This document shows positions 33,039 through 46,285 of a stretch of DNA of 64,000 nt, piece by piece. The notes beneath the pieces were generated by a model, which had not been told where the DNA came from, ran no database searches, and worked only from the letters and a program-made list of their open reading frames with translations. Every line of letters starts with the position of its first letter. The first letter of the stretch is position 1. The position numbers and the translations under genes are program-made. Source of the DNA: Calliphora vicina (Eukaryota > Arthropoda > Insecta > Diptera > Calliphoridae); contig NC_088784.1 of the NCBI RefSeq assembly GCF_958450345.1, forward strand, positions 44,082,278 through 44,146,277. Reading direction: 5' to 3'.

Positions 33039-36000
33039 CCTCTTTTGCTAGGAGACCTCGGGTATGTTCAATTTTAAAAATAATAATATTTCTTCGTTTG
33101 TGTTCCGATTTCAAAAAAATTACATATATGGGGCATTTCACGTCAAGTGAACCAACTTTTGAAATCGATGTCTTCCGATCGCGATGAAATTTGCACCAAT
33201 GTTAGTTCTATTGGATAGTAATTCGGACACCATTTTTCAACAAGATCGGTCAAGAACTCTCTGAGTTATAGGAGGTCAAAATTTGACATTTTGGCCAAAC
33301 AGGTGTTTTTTTTTATCCAGATAACTTATTACCTATTGTTCTTAGCAAAATGTGTCCCAAATAGTTTAGATAGCTATTTATGCAATCTTTCGAAAAAAAA
33401 ATTAAAAAAATTTAATAAAATATTTTTGATTTTTTTTTTTTAAATCAAAAATATTTTTGACTTTTTTTCAAAATGGGCCCTTTTTATTTTTTTTTTTATT
33501 TTTTTTAAGAAAGCTTAGGTCTTTTCCTAAGCGACCTATATGGTCGCTTAGTGGGATGCGAGTGGGATATCTATCAAAAAAAATATTTTGTAACTCAAGA
33601 TTTAAAATTTTTGAATTTTTTTGCAAAATCAAAAACTTTGTTGACTTTTTTTAAAAAAATGGACCCATTTTTTAATTTTTTTTTTGCTCAGAAGAAAGCT
33701 TATGTGTTTTCCTTTAACACCCTTTTTGTCGCTTAGTGGGATGCGAGTGGGATATCTATAAAAAAAATGTTTTGTAACTCAAGACATACAATTTTTTACT
33801 TTTTTTTGAAAAATCAAAAACCTTTTTGACTTTTTTTTTTCCAAAATGGACTCTTTTTTTATTAATTTTTTTTTTCTCAAAAGAAAGCTTAGGTCTTTTC
33901 CTTTAAAACCTTTTTGGTCGCTTAGTGGGATGCGAGTGGGATATCTATCAAAATAAATGTTTTGTAACTCAAGACAAATGTTTTTAAATTGATTTTTTTC
34001 ATATTTGTGTGTAAGTGTTTCTAAAACCTTAAAAATAAAAACCACAACAACTGACCGATAATAGCCACTGGAGGGGTGCAATATGAGGCCGACCGCTATT
34101 AATTTTCCACCCCCAAAAATTGTCTGAGTTTTGTATCTTGCGGCTTTTTTAGTCAATCCTAGAGGTAGTTTTCAGCGCACGTGATTTTCATTGTTAAAAT
34201 ATCAGGTGCCCCAGAAACAAATTTTTGGAATCAAGTGGAAATATTTTATGGCCCTTCTCCGAAGTACCAGTTTATTTATTATTTTATGACATTTGACTTT
34301 AAGAAGTGGGTGGAGAGGTAGAAGTTGACAGGTAGGTTATTTATATGGTGGTTTATTTTTATTATTATTTGTAACATTTGGTTAAACTAGGTACTTTAGT
34401 ATGTAAGCCCTTCTTGACCCTAATAAAAGATTTTAGACTCATTCATTAAAACGTACTACCTATATGATCTTAAAAAACTATTTATTGTCATTCTGAAGAC
34501 ATACGGAAATCAGTTTTTTAGAAACAGCGTTAAAGTTAAGACGTGTGTTATTTACATAAATACTTACAAAATTCAAAATGTCTACGACTTCTAAAAAGGC
34601 TAAGGTTGAAAATGAAATTTATTCGTCTTTTTGTTTTAATCCCTTTAACAAAATGAAGCACAGATCATCAGATATATATATCGAGCCCTTAGCGCCAAAT
34701 TATCGTAAGCGACATTTTTTAAATTTTTTTTTTATTGCAAAAATTAAAATTTTATGGACCGACTGATGTTTTAGCGTTCTCAGAATATCAAAATTGTTAA
34801 TAACTTCAAAATTATAGGGGGTAAGATTTTATCGTAAGTCAATGTTTACATTTTACAGTAAACGAATTTTATCGTAAGCGACACATAGTGGTATAGAAAA
34901 AAAAAGGAAATAAATCTGTAACTTCTAAATGGTTAGATTGGTTTGAATGAAATTTCACATGCGCAAAGAAGAAGTGTTCTCGAGTTTAAGTTCTGAACGC
35001 TCACCTTATGGGCCCACCAAGGCCGCGAGCAAGGGTCCTCAAAGTAGGACACCTCGGGTATATTACATTTTTAAAATGATCATATTTCTTCGTTTGTGTA
35101 CCGATTTCAAAAAAATTACACACATAAAATCTTTTAATCGAGTGCTACAAAAGACCTAGTCGTAGCTACCAATTGTCTCTTATAGCTTAGGAGATATTCG
35201 CATTTGAAAATTAAATTTTCAACATTTTTACCCAACCCACTCCAGTTTTTTGATAACAGCGTATCCAAATATTTTCCGATATTCTCCAGTTTTCCTTCAT
35301 TGGAATAACAATATACGTATGTGCCAAATAAGAAAATAACTGTTTAAAAATAATAACTAAGTCCAAAGTTATATGCATTTGAATTTAAAAAATTTTGAAA
35401 AGCCAATTTTTCGCTAATTTTTTGGGAAAAAATAACTTTTTTTCTTTTTAAGTTATCGCAAAAAATTTCTAAGAGGATGTATAAGAATTTTATACTTTCT
35501 GAAAGCTAGATTTTCATAAAATATTTTGAATGAAAAACAAATTACAAATTTTTGTTACCGAGGGGACCAGGTCCATTCAAAAAACACCTATTTTTTATGT
35601 CAAATTAAACTTTAGGACAAAAATTCTCAAATCGCGTATTCGATATCAAAATATAATAACCGGTTTTAGATGGCCCAATATGCTTTTAATTATCTTGTAA
35701 AGGATTCCGATAACTCCGACCCAGGTATGGATATTGTAGCCAAAAAACTAAAAATTTACATTTTTGGGATTTTTCAAGACTTTTTTGGGAATTGCGGGAT
35801 TGCTGATAATAAATTTCAAAATTCGTTTTCACTTTAAATAGAAAATTTTACATAACTGTGAAATTTCATTAAAAACTATTCATAAATAAATATTTTATTT
35901 CAATTCGAAAAATTTGTATCTATGCAAAAATTCAATAAAAAAATATTTTTTGTCATATTTTTCAATAAAGTATTCCATGAATTTTTAACTGTCAAAAGTT

Positions 36001-36786
36001 ATAAATATTTTTGACAAATAGACAAATAGCTTGAACGAAATTATAATATATCGCATCATAAAATTTTTAATTCTATGTATAAATTTCAAAATAATCGAAA
36101 AAACCTTCTCCTGTAAAATTTGTGTTTTGTCGCTTACGATAATTTGGCGCTAAGGGCTCGATATAGAATCTTCTCGTCGAGTACTACATATAACATCTCG
36201 TAGCTATATATTCTTTATACATCTTCTTAGAATTTTTTTTAGATAACTTAAAAAGAATAAAAGCACCTTTTTCCCAAAAAAATAACGAAAAATCGCCTTT
36301 TTTAATTTTTTGAAATTTAAGCATAACTTTGGACTCAGTCATTATTATGTTATATATACATTTCTTGTTAGTCCTATAAATTAAAAATAGAGAAAATCGG
36401 AAAATATTTGAAACCGCGGTCATCAAAAAACTGGAGTAGGGTGGGTAAAAATGTTAAAAATGTATTATTCAAATGCCAATATCTCTTACGCTATAAGAGA
36501 TAATTGATAGCTACGATGTTATATATAGTACTCGACGAGAAGATTCTATATATATGTAATTTTTTTAAATCGGAACATAAACGAAGAAATATTATTATTT
36601 TTAAAATTGAACATACCCGAGGTCTCCTAGCAAAAGAGGTCTTGAGCTCCAAATCTTCTCGTAAAAAACCGGAAGCTCGATTTTGATTTTAGAACCATGG
36701 TTTCTTCTGAAAAAGTTCATAGAATTTTCCGTAGATTAGGAATTTGCTATACGCTTAGCAGTCAAAAAAATTGACCCACCCTAATC
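33039..36786. mobile_element. Composite palindromic insertion splitting the LINE
   Basis: Left end AAGACCTCTTTTGCTAGGAG (33042 on) recurs inverted at about 36625-36645, and the next 90 bp also match inverted. Inner segments pair too: 35050-35330 with 36350-36620, and ATCGAGCCCTTAGCGCC (34680) with GGCGCTAAGGGCTCGAT (36145). The right edge includes TTGACCCACCCTA, a hAT-like end. No transposase or domain-bearing ORF. Several old foldback elements appear nested, and their exact boundaries are uncertain. Confidence 0.55.
33430..33985 (+). repeat. Tandem repeat, about 187-bp unit, three copies
   Basis: GTCGCTTAGTGGGATGCGAG recurs at 33543, 33728 and 33917, each followed by TGGGATATCTAT and TTTTGTAACTCAAGA and preceded by AAGAAAGCTTA. 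Units are diverged and T-rich. Confidence 0.8.
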
Positions 36787-39610
36787 TATATGCTTTTTCC
36801 AGGTAAGACATCGGTCTAGATGCAGACCTAGATATTTAGGATTGGAGGGCACGATTCTCTACGCAATGTCAAAGTGAGATGTATAAATTTTTGCTCGTTT
36901 ACTTTTATTCTCCATTGTTTTACCACCTTTCTATGTCGAGTATATGGTCTTGTAAAAGTACAGATGCTTCTTGGGGGGTTTTCATGTGGCTAGTATAGCT
37001 GTGTCATCAGCAAAAGTTGATATGTGGCTTCGACTGTTTGTAGGCATATCACAAGTATATAGCAAATATAGGAAGGGACCCAGTATAATTCCTTGGGGTA
37101 CGCCTGCTTCAATAGGCTGTGATGAACTTATGAAGTCTCCCTCTTTAAGAACGAACTTTCGATGACTTAAATAACTTTCTAGAAGCTTATGTGTGTTCAC
37201 TGGTAAATATTGTTTTATTTTTGTTGAAGGCTTGCGAAACGTCGATGAAGAATACAGAACAATATTTTTTTTCTTCAAATGTCTTGGATATGATTTCTAC
37301 CAACCTGTGAGTTTGTTCTATGGTGTTATGTTTTTCTCGAAATCCGAATAGATGAGTTGGAATAAAATCAAAATGATTCACAATCGGCTTTAACTTTTGC
37401 ATTAACAGTTTTTCGAATAGCTTTGATATATTTGACAATAGGCTAATGGGTCTATATGATTCTACTTTAGTGTGATATTTTCCCGGTTTAGGTATCATTG
37501 TAACTAAAGAAACCTTCCATTCTGGTGGATAATATTCAAGGCGTAATATAGCATTAAAAATAAATAGGATTATTCTTAGCTCTTGGGGTAGCTCGAAGAG
37601 TATCTTGTTACAGATTTGATCAATACCAGGTGCTTTTATGGAGTTTAAATCAACAATAGCCTTGTTAATCTCTGAAATCTCAAAACGAAGTGGTTTAGCT
37701 GCAGTAATATGGGGTAAAGTAGGTGGTAACCCTATTATGTCGTTTGACTCGTTTGGGGAAAATAAATTCTTTAAATGACTAACAAACAGGTTTCCTTTTT
37801 CAGTATCGTTTCTCGCCCAGCCTCCACTTGAATTACGTAGAGGAGGTCTGCTCATAACTGGTCTTTTTAATTTTTTTGTAGCTCGCCATAGAGAGTAATT
37901 TGAGTACTGGGTGGCATCTAAGTTCTCCAGATATTTATTAATTGAGTTATTTTTGCATTTGTGAAGAAGCATACTGAGGCGTTTACGACATTTTCTAAGC
38001 TCCGTTTTATGTTGAGGGGATCTGTAGAGTTGCCACTCTCGACGAACTCTTCTTTTTTCAGCTAATAACTTTTCAATGTCTGCAGAATAGAGTCTATTGT
38101 ATCTTATTTGTTGGGTTATTTGAGTTTTGTTCAAAATTTTTGAGTGAGATATCGATATCTTCTGGTGTTCTTAGCGATATATTTTATCTACTGTGTGTGC
38201 TAATATATTTTCTATATTTCAACCAATTTATTTTCGTGCTTGGTATTGCAGAGTGACGAAGGTGGGTGACTGATCCGAGGATAATTCTAATGAAGATTTA
38301 ATCTGCATTAGTTCCATTGGTAAATTTTTTGTAACTGCAAAATCAATGACATCGGGTATTTTGCTTGGGTCAGTAGTCCAGTATGTTGGTTCTCCGCTCG
38401 ACAGCACGTTCAAATTAAATTTAGAAATTGTATTAAACAAAGCGCGACCTTTCGGGGTTACAAGCCTTGATCCCCAGTGAGTATGCTTAGCATTATAATC
38501 GCTAGTTTCCGGGGTCCTAGTGATTCGCAAAAATGTTCATATTTGTCTTCAGTAATTGAAAACCTTGGAGTTGAATATATCGACGAAATTAATAGGTTTC
38601 TGTAGCAACCATCCATACAGATTGTAGTAGCTTGAAGATAATCTTCACAAATATCACACATTGAATGGTGTTTGATACGGGTTTTAATTAAAATTCCAGA
38701 GCCTCCACATGCTCTATCTCTTGGATCATTTGTGCCATAAAAAACATATCCATTTATCATAAATAAACTTCTTGACGTCAAATGGGTTTCCGAAACTAAC
38801 ATTATATCAACTTCATGACTTTTAAGAAAATACTCGAGTTCGTTTTTATGTTGGCGAATGCCGTTAGGGTTCCAAAAACATATTCTTAGACAGTTCATGG
38901 TCTATTAAGCACAGCCTGCAATAACATTGATTGCATCTTAAGCATTTCTTGCATCATGTTACTCATTGAGTTTGTAAAGTTGTTACACAAAAGTTTCTAT
39001 TGTAGATTCTAGTCTGGTAAAATTGAAAATTGGCGTTTGCTCTCTTACCTCTGGGTTCATATTTTCGTTTTGGAGTTGACGGACTTGCGTCTGAGTTTGG
39101 TTATTTCTAAGTACATTTGTATATGTTTGTTGTAATATGTCTGTTGCAAGGGGGTAGTTCAAATTGATGTTATTTAATGGCTGCGCGGGGAAAATCCTTG
39201 GTTTCTGGCTTTGTGATTTTTTAACAATTGAGTATACAGGACAACCCCTGTAGTTTGCTGTGTGGTTTCATCCACAATTGCTGCATTTTTTATTTTAGGA
39301 TCATCTTTGGATTTGTTACATTGGGACGTGTTATGCAACTCCCCGCAAATAACACATACTGGTGGCAATATGCCTTGGTGTGTCCATATTCTTGGCAATT
39401 CATACATTGGACGGGGCCAAATCGTTTATGTGGTTCTTCTACCGTAATTTTACGATGCAATAAATACTTCAGGTTATATATGGGATGTGTTTAATTTTTT
39501 CAGGTTCAACACGCAAGAGTGGTTGGGGTTTTTTTTTCGCGATTTCTAATATTTATCACATTTTTTGTCTTAAAGCCTTTATCTTCTAAGCTTTGCTTTA
39601 TTTCGAGTGG
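36787..39610 (-). pseudogene. Jockey LINE family B copy, ORF2 and end of ORF1
   Basis: Continues the LINE of 32541-33038. It carries ORF2 RT (SYRPISLLSNISKLFEKLLM, FADDTAIL) and endonuclease (MNCLRICFWNPNGIRQHKNE, LVSETHLTSR, NAKHTHWGSRL), then the ORF1 knuckle region (CVICGELHNTSQC, 39174-39407). There are multiple frameshifts. ORF2 starts at 38898, and ORF1 is interrupted at 39611 by a SINE. Nucleotide identity with 48.8-51.75 kb is high throughout. Confidence 0.82.
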
Positions 39611-39611
39611 T

Positions 39612-40010
39612 TTTTTTTTTTAAAAAAAAAGAGAAGTAACACTCAGGCAATTAATTATGCCTATATATAAATGTGTTACTTTCTTTGGAAAGGGGATAGA
39701 GTGTAGAGGAAAAGGTGGTGAAAGGAGGAGAAAAGCTTTTATTTAACAACTCTGCAATTGCGCGTTATGTTTGTTATTAGTGCAGGTTGCAGCGCCTCTG
39801 GTGGTGAGATGGCGCCTTAGTCAAGCCAACAACCTTTATTTTATTATTTTACTTCGGTGGCGTTTTAGTGTTATACCACCGAAGGAGGGCTAATAATTAT
39901 TATAAACTGATGTTGTTGATTGGCAGCGGCTGGGAATCGAACCCAGGCCACAAATACCATATCATGCTTAATGATCAAACGCGCTAACCAATTAAGCCAC
40001 AGCACCCTCT
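39612..40010 (-). mobile_element. tRNA-derived SINE
   Basis: The minus strand starts GAGGGTGCTGTGGC and has a pol III A box (TGGCTTAATTGGTTAGCGCG, 39980-39999) and B box (GGTTCGATTCCC, 39932-39943) about 36 nt apart, i.e. a tRNA-like head. About 300 nt of unrelated body follow, then an A tail (plus-strand T run from about 39611). It interrupts the LINE ORF1 sequence, which resumes at TGGTTCAACATTACAG (40019). The target duplication may be only TGGTT, short and ambiguous. Confidence 0.75.
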
Positions 40011-40155
40011 TATTACTCTTGGTTCAACATTACAGTCAATACCCTTTATTACAACTTGTACCATTACTTCCTTTCAGCTGATAAGTGTAAAAACTTTTCT
40101 TTTGAGTTTCAAAATATGTTACAACCTTTCTATAATCGTTTTCACTATAATTCTT
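40011..40155 (-). pseudogene. Jockey LINE family B copy, ORF1 remnant
   Basis: Aligns with 51735-51875 of the intact family B ORF1 (KKSFYTYQLK region). The match ends at about 40155, where the CR1-like LINE begins. Confidence 0.7.
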
Positions 40156-40159
40156 ATAA

Positions 40160-42970
40160 TTAAAGTACAGGATGAGTTTATTGTAAGTAGTAAATAGTGA
40201 ATTATTATTTTAAAAATACAATTATTTCAAATCAAAGAATTTAGACAAATTTATATAAATTTAATTATACAAACTAAAAATTGATTTCCTAAACTGCGTT
40301 GCATTGCTTTCAAATTGAATAGATGACGGTAGCGAGTTCCAGAGACGAATGCAATGAATTAAGAATTATCATTCAGACAGTATTTTTTAATGTCGTATCT
40401 GAATTAAATTATTGTTTTTTCTAGAGCGGGTGAAGGATAGGCGATTAAACAAATATGACGGCTCATTAGTAAATATGATTTTCTGCATGAGTAATAATGT
40501 TTTTATTTTCAGAAGATCACAAAAACGTACTCCAAAAATACGTTCATACGATGTTTTGTGGGACGATCTTCTCAAATTAAAAAAAAATATATATCTCAAT
40601 ATAGAGTTGTACGCATTATTTAATTTTTTACTGATTTGATAATCAGAACAAGCGAAAATTTCACAACCATATAAAAGTGTTGGAAGCAGATATGTTTTAG
40701 CTAGCAACATTCGTATATGGAGTTAGATGCTGGGTTTTTCATAGTGCGCGAATCATTGAAAATGTATTCCCAAGTAAGGGAAGAGTTAAAGATTATTCCA
40801 AGGTTTTTTGTGTTATTAACAATTTCAATTCGTTGGTTATTAAGAATGACGTCAGGAACAATATGCGTTTGAGTACAACGAGAAATTATTAAACATTTGG
40901 ATTTTGTAGGATTTAAGAAAAGCCCATTCGATATTGCCCATTGATGCATTTTTAAGAAGTCAGAGTTCAGTTTGATAACAGATTCATTTATTCTGCTGGT
41001 GCTGCTACATAGATATAGTTGTACATCATCTGCATACATACATATGAATTTTGCAGCGTGACAATTGTTGAGGTAAGTCATTTATGTATACCGAGAAAAG
41101 GAGAGGTCCCAAGATTGATTTGGTTAGATATTTGGTCTTTTATATTTATATATTGATATCTATTTTCAAGATAAGAGATTTAAAATTAAACAGGGTATTT
41201 AGTTTCATACATAGCAATTATCCAAAAGCTCTAAGAACGCAATATTACCACTGTCAATATAGCCTCGAATTTCTTCTGACACACCAATTAGACCGGTAAT
41301 GCAGCTATGTTTAGGACGAAACCCTGATTGCCTATTTGTTAGAAGGCTATTAGCACATACATAATCAGCAATTTGTTCATATAATAACCTTTCAAGTACT
41401 TTTGATAAGTATGAAAGTATTGCTATAGGACGATAATCATTCTTAGTTTTGAGTACGGTATAATTTTAGCACATTCCCAATTTAGCGGAAAAACACTTTT
41501 AGTTATAATTGTGTTGAAGACATGTGTTAGTTGAGGTAATATTACCGGAAGAACAGCCTTAAGAAACTTAGGATGAATATTACCAGGACCAACTGCATTC
41601 GATTTTATACTAAAACATACTTTAAATACACCAGCTTGCGTAATACATATAAAGGAGAACGAATTTAATAGTCTTGTAGAACTTATAGGACTTACACTGG
41701 AATAATAGTTTGGATTAGCATTAATATTAGGAAGTTTGGTGAAAGACTTATTTAGCAAACTAACATCAATATCCGAAGAATTTGCATCTTGTGATTTGCT
41801 GATGCCAATATCGCGAATAATTCGCCACGTTTTTTTTTGTGTCTGCTGCAGAAGAAAATATGTTATAGTACGAGGATTTTGCGCATTTAATTAGTTTTTT
41901 CACTTCTTTTAGTGCATTTGTGTACTCAGTATGTAGATCATCAGTTTTAAAGCGTTTTCAACATTTAAAAGCGTAATCACGCTGCTGAATTTTTGTCCTA
42001 ATTTGTCCATTAAACCAAGGTTTAGCATTTTTGTGAGATACTGTTTTCAATGGTACAGTTCTACTAAATATTTCAGCAAGATTTTCTTCTAGGAAGTTTA
42101 CTTCGGTCAAAAAATATATTGAATTCCAGTCTGCATTGTTTAATTCATTGAACAAAACGTTATAATCAGTCAGCCTAACTACAAAAGCCTTGAAGTCGAT
42201 TTAAAGATCATAAAGTTGACTATTATTTTATATTTCGTACCAATAAACAAATTTCAAATATAATTTAAAATGTTGTTTTATTATTTCAAAAACAACTTTT
42301 TGTTTTGAACTTTTATGTACATTTTGTTTTTTTAATTTTTGGAAATTTCTTTTTATTATTTATATTCATTGAAAAATATTTTCAATTATTTGAATGTATA
42401 TGTTGGAAAAAGTTTTGAAGCTTTATTCAAATAAAATCAAAAGTTCTATTTTAAAATAAAGTCGACTTTAACAAAAATTCACTACAAAATTTATTTCATA
42501 GTTAGGGTGCATATGTTTAAAATCATAGTACATAGTATTTTCATTCGAATATTGAGGTATAAAATTGTAGTTAAGAAAAATTAAATCATGCTTTGAGAAA
42601 CACGGTGCGGAGATCTGGTAGTGCGTTTGATTTAGCAAGTTTGGTGTAAACAATCGCAGCGACATCATGGCATCTAATAAATATCTTTTGTTCAATACGT
42701 CTGAGTTAAAATCACCACATAGAACAATATTTTCATAATTAAGAGTTACATTTTCAAGTTTTGTATGAAAATTATCAAGCTCGATCCTTTTATTAGGCCT
42801 GTAGATACAACCAATTAGTAATTTATTTCCCATTGACTCAACTTCAACAAATATATGTTCAACTTTTTCGTCATATTCAGATTTAATTTACTTGATATTC
42901 CTTTTTTTACAAATATGGCAACGCCACCTCCATGGGCTTTTTAATTTTGTGATGGTTTGTGAAGGTACAT
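40160..42970 (-). pseudogene. CR1/L2-like LINE ORF2 (endonuclease, RT), degenerate
   Basis: The minus strand shows an endonuclease (HGGGVAIFVKKGI, LLIGCIYRPNKR, VLCGDFNSD; about 42960-42480), a linker (KTVSHKNAKPWFNGQIRTKI), RT (VGPGNIHPKFLKAVLP; MYADDVQLYLC with the YADD active site near 41030) and a C-terminal WNSLPSSIQFES-type tail near 40320. The YADD, the GDFNSD and the PWFNGQIR linker fit CR1/L2/Daphne-type LINEs rather than Jockey. Stops and frameshifts occur throughout, and a small element interrupts it at about 42185-42475. It has replaced the 5' end of the family B LINE. Confidence 0.75.
42185..42475. mobile_element. Possible MITE with AAGTCGA ends inside the LINE
   Basis: GAAGTCGATTTAAAG at the left and AAAGTCGACTTTAAC at the right are partly inverted. 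LINE coding reads DYNVLFNELNNADWNSIYF on the left and HPNYEINFVV on the right, so the AT-rich block is an insertion. Ends are imprecise. Confidence 0.45.
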
Positions 42971-43732
42971 CGGAATTTATGAAAAATTTGTTGTCAGTTA
43001 GTTATAATCACAAATATACAATATTGTGATTATGTTTTCATTTGATATCTATCATGGTACAATCAACCAGGTAGAATTATTAGGGAGAGTTGTATATTAA
43101 GTTTTTTAAGAAAAATAAAATTTAGATTGTATCTCAAGTCTTTTATTTTATCTGATGGACATTTCACAAAATTTATATTATATTGTTCAAAATAACATTT
43201 ACTAATACTAATTTTAAATTAGATTTAAATATGAAAAATTTTATTATTTTTTACATTGAAAATATATGTATGAAAATTATTTTATTTTTGACATTAGCAT
43301 TAATTGTTTTTTTGTTTTGACATTTTATGGAAATTATATCTGATAATTGTACCTGGTTAATTCTGCCATGAAATCTATTAAATTCATATGCAGATCTGTA
43401 GCACGCTTGATTTAAATTGTTAAAGTTTATTTTGTTCATTTACGTATGTATGTATATTTCCAAGCATAGAACGGAAAGTAGTATTTTTTGCATTTTTTTA
43501 ACAATACGCTTATGTAACGTGTTCATTTCCGAGATACACATAAAGGAAGCGATTTGTAGCTAAAAGTGTGTCGAATAAGAACGTGACTTAAATGTACGCG
43601 TCTAAGCACAAAAGAACGTACTTCCATCTGATTAATGTCGTACAAAACGGTTTTTGAGAGTATTCAATTAATCGCTAAAAAATGTATATTACTAATACAA
43701 AATACATATGTTAATAGTGGTATGGAATATAT
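42971..43732. other. AT-rich unassigned DNA
   Basis: May contain upstream LINE remnants (an ACCAGGTA/TACCTGGT motif occurs inverted near 43065 and 43350). No gene is supported. Confidence 0.3.
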
Positions 43733-45830
43733 ACACAGAAAGAAAAAAGCACTTCTAAATTTAAGTTTATTTTACTCAAATTTAGCCAGAATTGTACTTA
43801 AAAATTTAAGTACGATTCATACTCATTTGTACTTAGAACAAGTATAAACGGGATTGATTAAAAAATCAAGTTGAAATTTTCTTAAAACAAGAACGAAATT
43901 CTTGAAGTAAGAAAATCTTGTTTTAAGTACAAGTGTGAAGTTAAATCTAGTAGATAATTCTTAAACTACAAATTAAGAGTAATGCATTGAACACATTGAA
44001 GACAACAGACTACACGACTACTCGAACACAAATTCTGCAGGCTGGAGTTGTAGTCGTGTGGCAGCAACTGAATTATTTTAAAGACGACAGCTACAAAGTA
44101 AACAGCTGATTTATAATTCAGTGGTGCCACTTTAATAAAAAATAACCGTACAAAATTCCAAAGTAATTAAGATTTAAACAATTATTTTGAGTAAACATAT
44201 ATATATGGTTATAATTAATTATGTACCTGTTATTAATTTACATCAATATGGTTATCAAAAACTTCTCTTAATTACGTTAAAAAAAAATATTTTTTAAGCA
44301 CTCATTTGATTTAGATTTTTTATTATATTAGCAACACTATTTCTGCTTTGTAGTTGACAGAAATAGAAATTAGTTTAATTCGGATACAGCGGCAAAATCA
44401 ATCGTGTGGTCGTGTAGCTGTGCTGTCGTCAAAAGAATCGTCTTCATATAAACGTGTGTACAGTGATGTTAACTTTTTAATTTCGATTACCGTACAGCCT
44501 TAAAAAAATTACCGTTTTTTAGGTAAAATTACCGTATCCAAAGTTTAGTACAAAAATAATAATATTTTCTTATTGAAACAGGTTTATTTTTATAATTCAA
44601 TATATCGAGGGCCTATATACAAAACTCTCTATCTTAAAAAACAACTTTTCAGGAAAGCCATTTTCGCGTATTACTTGAGTTATTAAAATTCGGTATGAAA
44701 ATCCCTTTATTTCTTCTCAAAATATTCAATGTGTATATTAAAATGAAAAGATAGAGGATTTTGCATTTTAATAGAATTAAATTATTTTGATTTCATTTAT
44801 GCCATCGTCAGTTTTTAACGTAATTTATTTAAGAAACGGCTCAAAAAAACTTTAAAAGTAGACACTTTTTTAAGCAAACTCTAACTTTAACCATTTATTT
44901 TTATGCCATGGAAATTATATTTTCCAAAAACAAAATGTTCAAATATTTTCATGGTAATTAATTTTTGTAAATGATTGAAAAATGTAAAATTCATGTTCAG
45001 CATTCAAAAATTAGTAAGAAAACATGAATTGCAAGAAGAAATTATTCCAAAAAATTATTTGAAAAGATAGAGGCTTTTGCATTCGGAAAAAATTAATTGT
45101 ATAATATAGAGAAATAACAAAAATGCAAATAAAACAGCAAAAGACAATATGGTTGTAAGAAATTCACACCATAGATGAGTACTGTTTTACTGAACATTTT
45201 ACTATCAAAAAGTAATTTTCGTGAATATCAAAGATAGTCTTATATTTATTTGCCTTGTAATATAAATTCCGTATCTATTTATTTTAATTCATCCATTTCA
45301 ACAGCTTCTGGGAAATGCAAAACTAAAGGAATTATAGAAATGTTGGTTTCGAACAATTGGGGATTTATGACGATCAGTTTTTAATACTAATTTGTATGTT
45401 GAAATATCCATACTTGAAAGACTTGCGATTACTTTACCGCCTAGATATATTTTGTCTAGTGGTAGTTGGTTATCATCATCCTCAAAGTTTTATGATTATT
45501 TTAATGAGAAATATGTACATTATATGTAGACACATTATAGAAATATAACGTTTGGGATATAATTTTTAAAAATTTATACCTTTTAAAATTACCGTACAAA
45601 TGTAGAAATTACCTGCCTACCGTACAGAGGTCTAAATTACCGTACAATACGGTAATTACCGTACGGTTAACATCACTGCGTGTGTATTCTAATTTTGACA
45701 GATTGCAGTTGGTAGCCTGCTGTCTTCAATGTGTTCCATGCATAAGATAACTTAAAATAAGAATAAAATGCTCTCTGAGCTGTTCTAAAAGTAATTTTCT
45801 ACTCGCGCTGTCGGTTACACTGATAAAAAA
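43733..45830. mobile_element. MITE-like element with long imperfect inverted ends, hosting a hAT MITE
   Basis: GAACACATTGAAGACAACAG (about 43993) recurs inverted as CTGTCTTCAATGTGTTCCAT (about 45720). The left 250 bp (CACTTCTAAATTTAAGTTTA...) recur inverted at 61242-61530, and the right end (CTACTCGCGCTGTCGGTTAC) recurs inverted at 60297-60350. Two copies of one family therefore exist in this window. Class not determined. Confidence 0.5.
44461..45678. mobile_element. hAT-like MITE (CAGTGATGTTAAC ends), copy 1
   Basis: 1218 bp. Ends CAGTGATGTTAAC and GTTAACATCACTG; perfect duplication CGTGTGTA (44453-44460 and 45679-45686). ATTACCGTAC subterminal repeats occur at both ends. Non-coding. Copy 2 starts at 61572. 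Confidence 0.9.
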
Positions 45831-46011
45831 AATTGAGTAATCCGTACTTAAATCAATCCGGATCAGTGTCAATAGTAGGGTAAGTATGGATTTTCTTAAA
45901 CCGAGTACATAATACTTGATTCAAGTACGGATTCATCAAGCCCAAAAATCTTAATTTTAGCTCTCCCTAAGTACGGCCGATACTGAATTAATCTTTGAAT
46001 GAGCTTGATTC

Positions 46012-46285
46012 AAGAATTCTAAACTTGTTTTAAGCACGAATTCATACTTGATATAATCCAAAAATCGGATTGATTTAAGAATGTCCGAGATTGAATTAAT
46101 CGCAAAATCCGCTTATTTCAAGAATTCTGAACTAGATTTAAGCACGAATGCGTACTTGATATAATCCAAAAATCGGATTGATATAAGAATGTCCGAGATT
46201 GAATTAATCGCAAAATTAGCTTGTTTCAAGAATTCTGAAATAGATTTAAGCACGAATTCGTACTTGATATAATCCAAAGATTAAG
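46012..46285 (+). repeat. 108-bp tandem repeat, 2.5 copies
   Basis: Units start at AAGAATTCT at 46012, 46120 and 46228, exactly 108 bp apart, with few substitutions. Each contains ACTTGATATAATCCAAAAAT and AATGTCCGAGATTGAATTAA. Confidence 0.85.

Noticed and set aside
34578..34766. ORF beginning MSTTSKKAKVENEIYSSFCF
   Set aside because: Short, falls within the palindromic composite and runs into poly(T). No domain or splice context.
39932..39999. Possible functional tRNA gene on the minus strand
   Set aside because: A and B boxes are good, but the head continues into a 300-nt body with an A tail and sits inside a LINE; no closed acceptor stem. It is a SINE head.
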